Source: a virus. From it: DNA of 45,504 nucleotides. The notes under the pieces are model-generated. The model saw nothing but the letters and a program-made list of their open reading frames with translations, ran no database searches and was not told the DNA's origin. The translations under genes and the position numbers were made by a program. The stretch is from IMG/VR virus record IMGVR_UViG_3300031578_000092, positions 1-45,504 of that record; one strand, given 5' to 3'. How positions within the stretch are numbered: the stretch's first letter is position 1; each line of letters begins with the position of its first letter. Of the stretch, positions 6,436 through 11,768 are shown piece after piece.

Positions 6436-6653
6436 ATCGCGGCCGTCCTTTCTTTTTCGCGGTGATACTCCTCCGGATCTGTCCAGGTGAGATCCTCAAA
6501 AATCAAAAGGCGGTTCCCGCACTCCGGGCAGCTCTCGACATCGATCAACTTGTCATCACCATTTTCCACACTCACCATCATCAAGGAGCCGCCATTAAAT
6601 CGCCTGTAACTCACAAACACGGATAACCCGCAGTTTTTACACGAATACGGCAT
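6432..6653 (-). CDS. Zinc-ribbon protein
   Basis: 73 residues with CKNC near the N-terminus and CPECGNRLL near residue 42, the four ligands of a zinc ribbon, followed by an acidic tail. AAGGAG precedes the ATG by about nine bases. Such small phage zinc ribbons often bind host transcription or replication proteins; no specific partner is visible. It sits directly after another CxxC protein in the early operon. Confidence 0.7.
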   Translation of the reverse strand: MPYSCKNCGLSVFVSYRRFNGGSLMMVSVENGDDKLIDVESCPECGNRLLIFEDLTWTDPEEYHREKERTAAI

Positions 6654-6659
6654 TCAAAT

Positions 6660-6854
6660 TTACTCCTTAATAAATGGTTTCAAGAGCTCGGCCTTTTCAT
6701 CCAGACCGAGATCCCGGGCGTTTTGATACATGGCCATGATTTCAATTGGCGTGGCCATGCATAATTTCTGCATACACGTAGAGCAGATAAAGTCGCAGTC
6801 CAAATGCTGCGTTTTACCTTTCTCTTTCCTATGGCAGATCAAACACGATTTCAT
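6660..6854 (-). CDS. Small CxxC zinc-finger protein
   Basis: 64 residues with CLICHRK (about 4-10), a C20/C24 pair and CSTCMQKLC, followed by a helical tail (PIEIMAMYQNARDLGLDEKA). The Cys/His spacing suggests one treble-clef or ribbon site. A GAGGA ribosome site is present. It lies between the Acb2-like gene and the second zinc ribbon; function unknown. Confidence 0.65.
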   Translation of the reverse strand: MKSCLICHRKEKGKTQHLDCDFICSTCMQKLCMATPIEIMAMYQNARDLGLDEKAELLKPFIKE

Positions 6855-6866
6855 GTCCTATTCCTC

Positions 6867-7076
6867 TCACTCGTTTCTCGCGATCGAGGCATTGGCAAAC
6901 ATAACCAGCTCATCCAGTTTGGTCATAACAATGCTCTTCTCACGGCTGTCCGGACACATCGCGTCCAGAAATACCGCAAAACCAAAAGCCCCCGCCCTGA
7001 TCTTCTCATATCGTTCCGTCTGTTCACCTTTGGGCGGATGGTACGTAAACCTGTTTTTAAGTTCTTTTTGATCCAT
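6867..7076 (-). CDS. Acb2/Tad1-hairpin-like protein, candidate anti-CBASS sponge
   Basis: 69 residues. After NRFTYHPPKG come two helices, the second reading SREKSIVMTKLDELVMFANASIARN. This Y-H-P-P-K, then CPDSREKS..TKL, then ANA.IARN pattern is that of the short phage family annotated with the Acb2/Tad1 helical hairpin. Characterised members bind and sequester cyclic oligonucleotide signals used by CBASS, and some also Thoeris signals. I chose the ATG at 7076, with AAAGGA about nine bases upstream. It is the first gene of the leftward early operon, as expected for an anti-defence gene that must act early. Membership is from memory of the motif, not from a search. Confidence 0.6.
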   Translation of the reverse strand: MDQKELKNRFTYHPPKGEQTERYEKIRAGAFGFAVFLDAMCPDSREKSIVMTKLDELVMFANASIARNE

Positions 7077-7459
7077 GGTCAAATTTCCTTTCCCACATCT
7101 TGTGGTAGGTACCTCTCCGGAGTCCGCGATGCCGGCACACGGATCCAGCTCACCGGCGGTTCTTTTTTACTTGGTTAACGTTAATAGAAAACAATTCACA
7201 GAAACATTCATCATTTATCTAAACACCACAAGATGTAGTGTTATCTCCGGACCGGGAATGGGCATTTTTTTTGCCCGCCAGGAGTCTTTAGTGCGCTTTT
7301 CCCACATCGGGGGTGTTACAGCGTCGAACCCGGATAACCCGGTCTCTATTATGGGATCAAAATAAAAAAAGCCCCGGGGGCAACACGCGAGAAAGGAGGT
7401 TGAACCCGCATATCGCCGCCGGGGCATAAGGCATCGAGGCTCGTTTTGGCCGTCGACTA
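7077..7459. promoter_or_regulatory. Early leftward control region (gene-free)
   Basis: About 380 bases without a convincing gene between the Acb2-like gene and the Cro-side genes. It contains a perfect 12-bp inverted repeat, ACATCTTGTGGT at 7095-7106 and its complement at 7225-7236, and the palindrome TTAACGTTAA at 7175-7184 between them. The leader upstream of the Acb2-like gene presumably holds the early promoter; I see no strong -10/-35 pair. A 70-codon open frame at 7215-7427 crosses a terminator-like hairpin and has no ribosome site, so I do not call it. Confidence 0.45.
7361..7425 (-). terminator. Probable leftward intrinsic terminator
   Basis: Read leftward, GCCCCGG near 7425 can pair with CCGGGGC at 7371-7377, and a smaller GCCC/GGGC hairpin is nested, followed directly by seven T residues. 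It lies just past the small gene at 7460-7666 and would end the Cro-side transcript or insulate the early promoter. The loop is long, so strength is uncertain. Confidence 0.5.
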
Positions 7460-7666
7460 TCAGTCTTTTCCATTGGTCCCCTTCTTTGGCTTTCTTAGAT
7501 AATATTGGCGCTTACCCGTATGATCTATAAAATACGGTTCACCCGTGCGGATCCGGCGTTTGGGCAGCTCCGCATAAAGATCGGCTTTGAGTAGCTTTAT
7601 TTGTTTTTCAAAATCGATCAGCGTGTTAATCGCTCGCTCGATCGGACCCATGGGTTTTAGTGTCAT
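7460..7666 (-). CDS. Small protein downstream of Cro-like gene
   Basis: 68 residues: a helical N-terminal half (GPIERAINTLIDFEKQIKLLKADLY) and a basic, aromatic C-terminus (PYFIDHTGKRQYYLRKPKKG). It overlaps the 3' end of the Cro-like gene by 41 bases and has GAGGGG about ten bases upstream. Its position suggests a second small regulator in the leftward immunity transcript. No family recognised. Confidence 0.55.
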   Translation of the reverse strand: MTLKPMGPIERAINTLIDFEKQIKLLKADLYAELPKRRIRTGEPYFIDHTGKRQYYLRKPKKGTNGKD

Positions 7667-7919
7667 CAGGTGAAATCCCCTCGAACAGATCTTCTCGGTT
7701 AACCTGCAGAATATCCGCGATCGCCTGCTGTGTTTTCCTGTTGGCCCGGGTTCCGTGCATGGTGTGCGTGATGGCCATGCGGGTTACCCCAATATGATCG
7801 GCCATAAACTGCTGGCTGATCCCGGCAAAACGAGGCAGGCAAAGCCTGATTCTTCGCGCCGGTGCACCTGCCTCTTTCATGGCCTCCAGAACATACGCAT
7901 TTTTTAATTTTCGTCTCAC
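7626..7919 (-). CDS. Cro-like HTH regulator
   Basis: 97 residues with a helix-turn-helix in SQQFMADHIGVTRMAITHTM (about 35-54) and a following recognition-support helix ending in ILQVNREDLF, the pattern of XRE/Ner-type regulators. It starts at a GTG with AGGAG seven bases upstream. It is transcribed away from the repressor, so it is the likely lytic-side antagonist. A 13-bp palindrome (7941-7953) lies between its ribosome site and the inverted-repeat element. Confidence 0.75.
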   Translation of the reverse strand: MRRKLKNAYVLEAMKEAGAPARRIRLCLPRFAGISQQFMADHIGVTRMAITHTMHGTRANRKTQQAIADILQVNREDLFEGISPDDTKTHGSDRASD

Positions 7920-7940
7920 TTGACAACTCCTGTTTCTTTA

Positions 7941-7953
7941 TGTTACAGTAACA
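7941..7953. promoter_or_regulatory. Candidate operator TGTTACAGTAACA
   Basis: A 13-base palindrome (TGTTAC-A-GTAACA), 22 bases from the Cro-like start codon and overlapping where its -10 region should lie. Size and position suit a site for the Cro-like or repressor protein. No second copy was seen on the repressor side. Confidence 0.45.
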
Positions 7954-7958
7954 AACCC

Positions 7959-8161
7959 GTTTATTTAATTTAGTGGAGTGTCCGGAATCGTGGCTCTCCG
8001 GCTATACGTACCAGGTGACTCCGGGATTATCGCCTACACCGATAAGCGACCCTGAAGTTGCCCGGGAACTCGAAGACTGCAAAGGCCCTGCGTCGGTACA
8101 GGATTACCTTTGTAAGCTCGCGCCGGAGAGAAGCCCGGACACTCCACTAAATTAAATAAAC
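7959..8161. mobile_element. 203-bp nested inverted-repeat element (MITE-like or structured RNA)
   Basis: Perfect 27-bp terminal inverted repeats (7959-7985 and 8135-8161) read outward from GTGGAGTGTCCGG. Inside them a second 9-bp pair, CTCTCCGGC (7994-8002) and GCCGGAGAG (8122-8130), is nested, and a TTATCG/CGATAA hairpin (8027-8045) sits in the centre. If the true ends are GTGGAG...CTCCAC, they are bordered by TA on both sides, as after IS630/mariner-type insertion, and the empty site would be an AT-rich palindrome. It fills most of the Cro-repressor intergenic space. A 60-codon open frame runs through it, without a clear ribosome site. Confidence 0.55.
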
Positions 8162-8219
8162 ATGGGTTGTTCATAAGAATCCTTTTTTAGTTTCTGAATT
8201 CTTTGGAAGATTTCGAACC

Positions 8220-8225
8220 TATGAT
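8220..8225 (+). promoter_or_regulatory. Possible repressor/integrase -10 box
   Basis: TATGAT, one mismatch from consensus, 30 bases upstream of the repressor ATG. The region 17 bases before it (AATTCT) is a poor -35, as expected of a promoter needing activation by the repressor. Low certainty. Confidence 0.35.
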
Positions 8226-8255
8226 ACGGAATCTCGTAATTTTGTCAAGGAAAAA

Positions 8256-8717
8256 ATGCGAAAAAACGTAAAAAAAATAACACCAGAAGATAAACGGCTG
8301 AAATTTCTGCTAAAACAGGAGGGTATTAAGCAGAAAGAATTTGCCAAATTAATAGGTATGGCTCCCAGCTCAGTTTCTGATTTTATACATGGACGTATGA
8401 AAGGGGGAGGAGGTATTAAATTTTGGGATGGGATAAGAGGGGCTTTCCCAACCTGGGAAAACGAAATACGAGATTACGTAGGATTACCCCCTGAGGACCT
8501 CCAGGATGCCGCAGGATCGACGTTCGGCATTAAAGGCATAGTCATACAAGGGTATGAATTCCAAAATAAGGAAATTATTATGGGTTGTGTCGATTTATTG
8601 TGGAATATAGAACAGATAGACCCGGACATCTTTGCACATGCCCAAACATACCTGGGAGTACTCCTCGACTGCGCCGGTGTCGTCTCAAAAAAAATAAACC
8701 GCCGAAGCTCAGGCTGA
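8256..8717 (+). CDS. CI-like prophage repressor (HTH, no protease domain)
   Basis: 153 residues. A basic N-terminus is followed by an XRE helix-turn-helix (about 18-50: GIKQKEFAKLIGMAPSSVSDF is the core). The C-terminal half is short and lacks the Ser-Lys dyad of LexA/CI autoproteases, so induction would not work by RecA-stimulated self-cleavage; a small antirepressor or other route is likely. An AAGGA ribosome site precedes the ATG. The stop is followed after four bases by the integrase ATG, so repressor and integrase form one lysogeny operon, divergent from the Cro-like gene. The DNA is more AT-rich than the integrase. Confidence 0.8.
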   Translation: MRKNVKKITPEDKRLKFLLKQEGIKQKEFAKLIGMAPSSVSDFIHGRMKGGGGIKFWDGIRGAFPTWENEIRDYVGLPPEDLQDAAGSTFGIKGIVIQGYEFQNKEIIMGCVDLLWNIEQIDPDIFAHAQTYLGVLLDCAGVVSKKINRRSSG

Positions 8718-8721
8718 TAAA

Positions 8722-9819
8722 ATGAGTGTGCACCTTCTCAAAGACGGCCGCTGGATCGTGCAGTACCGGGATCCCTCTCGAGAGGGAAAATACAAGCGGG
8801 AATATTTCGGGAGGGGACTGGAGGCCGAGGCAAAGGCCCGGAAAAGACAGGAGGCGATCGATGTCCGCTCCTACACCAGGCGGACTCCCGCAGGGACATC
8901 GCCATTATTCCAGGAACTCGCCACGGGCTACATAACGGCCAGGCTGGGCGTCAACGAACCGACTACCCTGCGCCGGCTTTCCATCGTGCTCAAGGCCTCC
9001 ATCCTGCCCGAAATAGGCCGGACCGAGGCCCTTTGTCTTACCCATCACCGTATGGATCAATATGTGGCGAAACGCCTTAAAACGGGCGTCAAGCGCACCA
9101 CGGTCCACCGGGAGATCTCGGACATACAGGCCATCCTCAACTGGGCCGTAAAGCGTGAAATCATCAAACGCAATCCTGTGAACGGTTACCAGAGCCCAAA
9201 ACGCGATGACGCCATTATCCAGCCCGTCACTCACCAGGAGATCCGGAGGCTGCTCGACCATACTCCTGATCACGTTACCCGGGCCCTGCTCATCAGCTAT
9301 TACACCGGTCTCCGACCTGGACAGGAATTATTCCGGCTCAAATGGACGGATATCGATTGGGACCAGGAGACCATCCTGATCAGATCTTCGAAGAAGGGGG
9401 GGGCGCTATTCCGGATCGTGCCGCTTCATCCGGATTTCGCGCGGATCCTGAAGGATCTGGATGAAAAAGATGCCAAAAACGAGCATTTTTCATCCGATTA
9501 CATCATTACATTTAACGGCAGGCCGGTGAAAAGCATCCGGACATCCCTGGCACATGCCAAAAAAAAAGCCGGCATCACCCGCCGGCTCACTCCCTATGCC
9601 TTCCGCCACACATTTGCCACCCGGATCCTATCCGGAGGCGGCGACCTCAAATCTACTTCTGAAATCCTCGGCCACAGCCGCACCGACACCACAACCCGGA
9701 TCTACCAGCACACCGACCTAACCGCGCACCGCAACGCCATCGCCAACCTCCCGGCCCTGGACCTGCCTGGGAAAAAAACCGGTAACAAATCAACCAAAGA
9801 TGTACCAAAAAATACATGA
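8722..9819 (+). CDS. int: Tyrosine-family phage integrase
   Basis: 365 residues. An N-terminal AP2-like arm-binding strand region (GRWIVQYRDPSREGKYKR), a core-binding SAM-like domain (about 62-150) and a C-terminal catalytic domain with R198 (TGLRPG), K224/K225, R295 (AFRHTFATR), H318 (LGHS) and nucleophile Y328 (TRIYQH). The usual first His of HxxR is Tyr here (YAFR), a tolerated variant. It ends 38 bases before the tRNA 3' half, the usual arrangement for an integrase using a tRNA attachment site. The C-terminal 20 residues are basic and low in complexity. Confidence 0.95.
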   Translation: MSVHLLKDGRWIVQYRDPSREGKYKREYFGRGLEAEAKARKRQEAIDVRSYTRRTPAGTSPLFQELATGYITARLGVNEPTTLRRLSIVLKASILPEIGRTEALCLTHHRMDQYVAKRLKTGVKRTTVHREISDIQAILNWAVKREIIKRNPVNGYQSPKRDDAIIQPVTHQEIRRLLDHTPDHVTRALLISYYTGLRPGQELFRLKWTDIDWDQETILIRSSKKGGALFRIVPLHPDFARILKDLDEKDAKNEHFSSDYIITFNGRPVKSIRTSLAHAKKKAGITRRLTPYAFRHTFATRILSGGGDLKSTSEILGHSRTDTTTRIYQHTDLTAHRNAIANLPALDLPGKKTGNKSTKDVPKNT

Positions 9820-9857
9820 CCCATGATACTGAAATTTATACTGAATTTGGAAACGCG

Positions 9858-9907
9858 GTACGTTCGCAACGTTCAGGTCAGGGGTTTGAATCCCCTCACC
9901 TCCACCA
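9858..9907 (+). other. Attachment site: 3' half of a tRNA gene (Ala-CGC-like)
   Basis: The bases fold as the 3' part of a class I tRNA: anticodon loop TTCGCAA (9863-9869, anticodon CGC), stem CGTTC, variable loop AGGTC (9875-9879), T-arm AGGGG-TTTGAAT-CCCCT, acceptor CACCTCC, discriminator A and CCA (9905-9907). The upstream half of the anticodon stem has one mismatch, and no D-arm or 5' acceptor strand (expected GGAGGTG or GGGGGTG) is present. It is therefore a fragment carried by the phage to restore the host tRNA after integration, and it lies directly after int. Anticodon identity is inferred. Confidence 0.75.
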
Positions 9908-9924
9908 AATAAATTCAATAACTT

Positions 9925-9952
9925 AGCCGCTTTTTACGAAAGCGGCTTTTTT
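9925..9952 (+). terminator. Intrinsic terminator after att/int
   Basis: AGCCGCTTT, loop TTACG, AAAGCGGCT, then a T-run: a 9-bp stem in rightward orientation. It would end the repressor-integrase transcript or the reconstituted tRNA, and it faces the oppositely oriented late genes. Confidence 0.85.
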
Positions 9953-9957
9953 ATTTT

Positions 9958-10077
9958 TTAGTAATGTATTACCAGGGTAAAAGAGCCATTTTTTACAAGT
10001 AATACCTTTTCTTGTGCTGTCCAAAGTCTTACAGAAGCACAACTCGTTAAAAGTAATATAAATATTAGCCATTTCAT
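9958..10077 (-). CDS. 39-residue lipoprotein (possible outer-membrane spanin-like)
   Basis: A very short gene beginning MKWLIFILLLTSCASVRLW: a positively charged start, a hydrophobic run and the lipobox LTSC, with cleavage predicted before Cys13. The mature part is only 27 residues. Tiny lipoproteins at the end of phage late operons are often Rz1-type outer-membrane spanins, but no matching inner-membrane spanin is adjacent, so this is a guess. It starts three bases after the stop of the tail-fibre gene with no clear ribosome site, suggesting reinitiation. Base composition matches the AT-rich 3' part of that gene. Confidence 0.55.
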   Translation of the reverse strand: MKWLIFILLLTSCASVRLWTAQEKVLLVKNGSFTLVIHY

Positions 10078-10079
10078 TA

Positions 10080-11234
10080 TTATGCGTCTGTTAAATAAGT
10101 AATACTAAAGGTCATTTTTCCGGTATCTACAAGTGTAGTAAGGTCTAAATATGTTCCACTGGTTGTATTACGTAAAACTACCGATATGTCGTTTGCAGCT
10201 TTATCATAATAAACATTTACCGCAGTCCCAGAAGCATTATAACTAACAGTAGTACACAAAACAGCAATACAGTTACCTGTTAAACCTGCTGCTTCAATTT
10301 TCAAATAATAACCACTGGCATCCAATGTAAAATGTCCTACTGTTTCGCCCTTACCTATATCGTCTGTTTCTACAATATCATCTCCATTTACTTGATTATC
10401 TAATTTGCATTTTATTTCATTTGCAGCCGTGGCATCATCTATTGTTAAAATAGATTGCCTTAACACCGTTCCCAGTGTTCCATCAAATTTTACCGGTGGA
10501 GTATTTATTTGTGCTGCTGTAGCTGTAATAGGTGTTCCATTAAAATTTACTGAAACGACATACAAATCGCCGGCAAAGTGCCCGTCTTTGAATTTCTGCG
10601 TGGTTGAACCCAGGTCAATGGTATTGGTGACACTGGGGAGGATGTCATCACCGGCGCCGTCCCGCCACGAATCGTGCTCAAGGATATTGGCGCCCAGGGT
10701 AATGGTGCCCGCGCCCGAGAAGATCTGGTAGGCCCCGGCCAGGACATCGCCGTTTATGGTAAGGGTCTTGACGGCATCCACGGAAAAGACGGCACCCCGG
10801 TGCATGACGAGACAAACGGTGGCCGGGACTGTCAAATCCGTGCTGACCTGGTAGGTCTGATTTCCAGGCAGGATGACTGTGGCCGGATCCCCGGCGAGTG
10901 TCGCAATCACCCAGGCGAGCGAGCCTGTTAAAGCGGCGTTTCCGTGATCGCCGGCCATGGCCGCTACATACCAGACGCCCTTGATAACGGATTCATCAGC
11001 CGCATCCGGATCGGGGAGTTTGGTCAGGGTGGCACTTCCGCCATCATAGGTCGTAACCGTAAACGTATCTGTGGACTGACCGGTACCCCATTTGATGTCC
11101 TCTTTTCCAATATAGCCGGTCGCGCCTTCGAGTTCTGTGATATTTGCGGCCATCGACCTGGTCGGGGATCCCATAAGGCCCAAAATACCCATCATGATCA
11201 ATAGATTACAAATTCGTTTTATCCACTTATCCAT
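10080..11234 (-). CDS. Tail-fibre-like protein with Sec signal peptide
   Basis: 384 residues. The N-terminus (charged start, hydrophobic core to about residue 24, then SMAA) is a typical signal peptide. Next comes a beta-helix-like region (TVCLVMHRGAVFSVD, LTINGDVLAG, IFSGAGTITLG; about 135-180) and a tail-fibre motif NTIDLGSTTQKFKDGHF near 205-221. The C-terminal third is a different, AT-rich module rich in Thr and Asn. Virion fibres do not normally carry export signals, so it may be displayed on or released from the host cell. The composition switch near base 10,560 looks like a recombination joint. Confidence 0.7.
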   Translation of the reverse strand: MDKWIKRICNLLIMMGILGLMGSPTRSMAANITELEGATGYIGKEDIKWGTGQSTDTFTVTTYDGGSATLTKLPDPDAADESVIKGVWYVAAMAGDHGNAALTGSLAWVIATLAGDPATVILPGNQTYQVSTDLTVPATVCLVMHRGAVFSVDAVKTLTINGDVLAGAYQIFSGAGTITLGANILEHDSWRDGAGDDILPSVTNTIDLGSTTQKFKDGHFAGDLYVVSVNFNGTPITATAAQINTPPVKFDGTLGTVLRQSILTIDDATAANEIKCKLDNQVNGDDIVETDDIGKGETVGHFTLDASGYYLKIEAAGLTGNCIAVLCTTVSYNASGTAVNVYYDKAANDISVVLRNTTSGTYLDLTTLVDTGKMTFSITYLTDA

Positions 11235-11437
11235 TTTTCTAATCCTCCGCTATCCATCAATTTCCTTAAAAGTTTTTCTAATTTCCTGCATTCCTCGTTA
11301 ATAATCGTTGTCCATTTTATAATTTTATCCGGATCGCCCTTTATCTGCTCGATACGCTGTGCGGCCAGGCCGATGATCGTGATCCGGTTGACCATATCGT
11401 GGCAGAATACATGCGATCTTTCGGATAATTCACTCAT
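11219..11437 (-). CDS. Stand-alone histidine-kinase dimerisation-like (DHp) mini-protein
   Basis: 72 residues. The segment FCHDMVNRITIIGLAAQRIE resembles the H-box of sensor kinases (His-Asp-x-x-Asn-x-hydrophobic), followed by a second helix with INEECRKLEKLLRKLM as in the second DHp helix. There is no ATPase domain. Such a fragment could pair with a host kinase or be a helical hairpin of unrelated origin. The ATG overlaps the stop of the previous gene (ATGAGTGA), so I take 11437 rather than the upstream open frame. Phosphorylation of the His is speculative. Confidence 0.55.
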   Translation of the reverse strand: MSELSERSHVFCHDMVNRITIIGLAAQRIEQIKGDPDKIIKWTTIINEECRKLEKLLRKLMDSGGLEKWISG

Positions 11438-11768
11438 TTTGGACCCGGGGGGCTTCCAGGGTGGCAATGGCATTTCTAAGCTCGGCTATATCGCTCTTGA
11501 TCCCCAGCTTTACCTTGATGACCGCCATATCGATCTTGATTATATTAAACAATTGGCTGCCTCGTTTCAGATCCTGTGCAATTGTTTTCATGTCATCTCC
11601 CATATCAGCAACCTCTTTTTTCAGACCGCATGATTCACACTGTGCCTTGACCCGGGCGTCCACCAGACCTGGCAGTTCGGTCTTTGATTTATAATATCCG
11701 ATGACCAGGCCGCATAACGTCCCCAGGCATCCTACGATCGCTGAGACGATATACGCTTCCGTGGTCAT
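11430..11768 (-). CDS. Membrane-anchored coiled-coil protein (holin/spanin-like)
   Basis: 112 residues: one N-terminal transmembrane helix (about 6-25), a CESCG pair near 44-47 and a long charged helical region (VADMGDDMKTIAQDLKRG to the end) likely to form a coiled coil. This N-in single-pass plan fits inner-membrane spanins or XhlA-like lysis accessory proteins, or a phage structural anchor. The ATG overlaps the ejection-protein stop by four bases. It may serve the endolysin encoded at 20951-21361, which has no signal peptide. Confidence 0.6.
   Translation of the reverse strand: MTTEAYIVSAIVGCLGTLCGLVIGYYKSKTELPGLVDARVKAQCESCGLKKEVADMGDDMKTIAQDLKRGSQLFNIIKIDMAVIKVKLGIKSDIAELRNAIATLEAPRVQNE

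Noticed and set aside
7215-7427. 70-codon minus-strand open frame in the early control region
   Set aside because: It crosses a hairpin followed by a T-run and lacks a ribosome site; composition is not protein-like.
7973-8155. 60-codon plus-strand frame inside the inverted-repeat element
   Set aside because: Ends are fixed by the terminal repeats and no ribosome site is visible; kept only as a remark in the element entry.
9848-9907. tRNA-Ser(GGA) with a long variable arm as the att gene
   Set aside because: TTTGGAAACGCGG looks like a Ser anticodon loop, but the discriminator A and the standard AGGTC variable loop fit a class I tRNA with loop TTCGCAA better.
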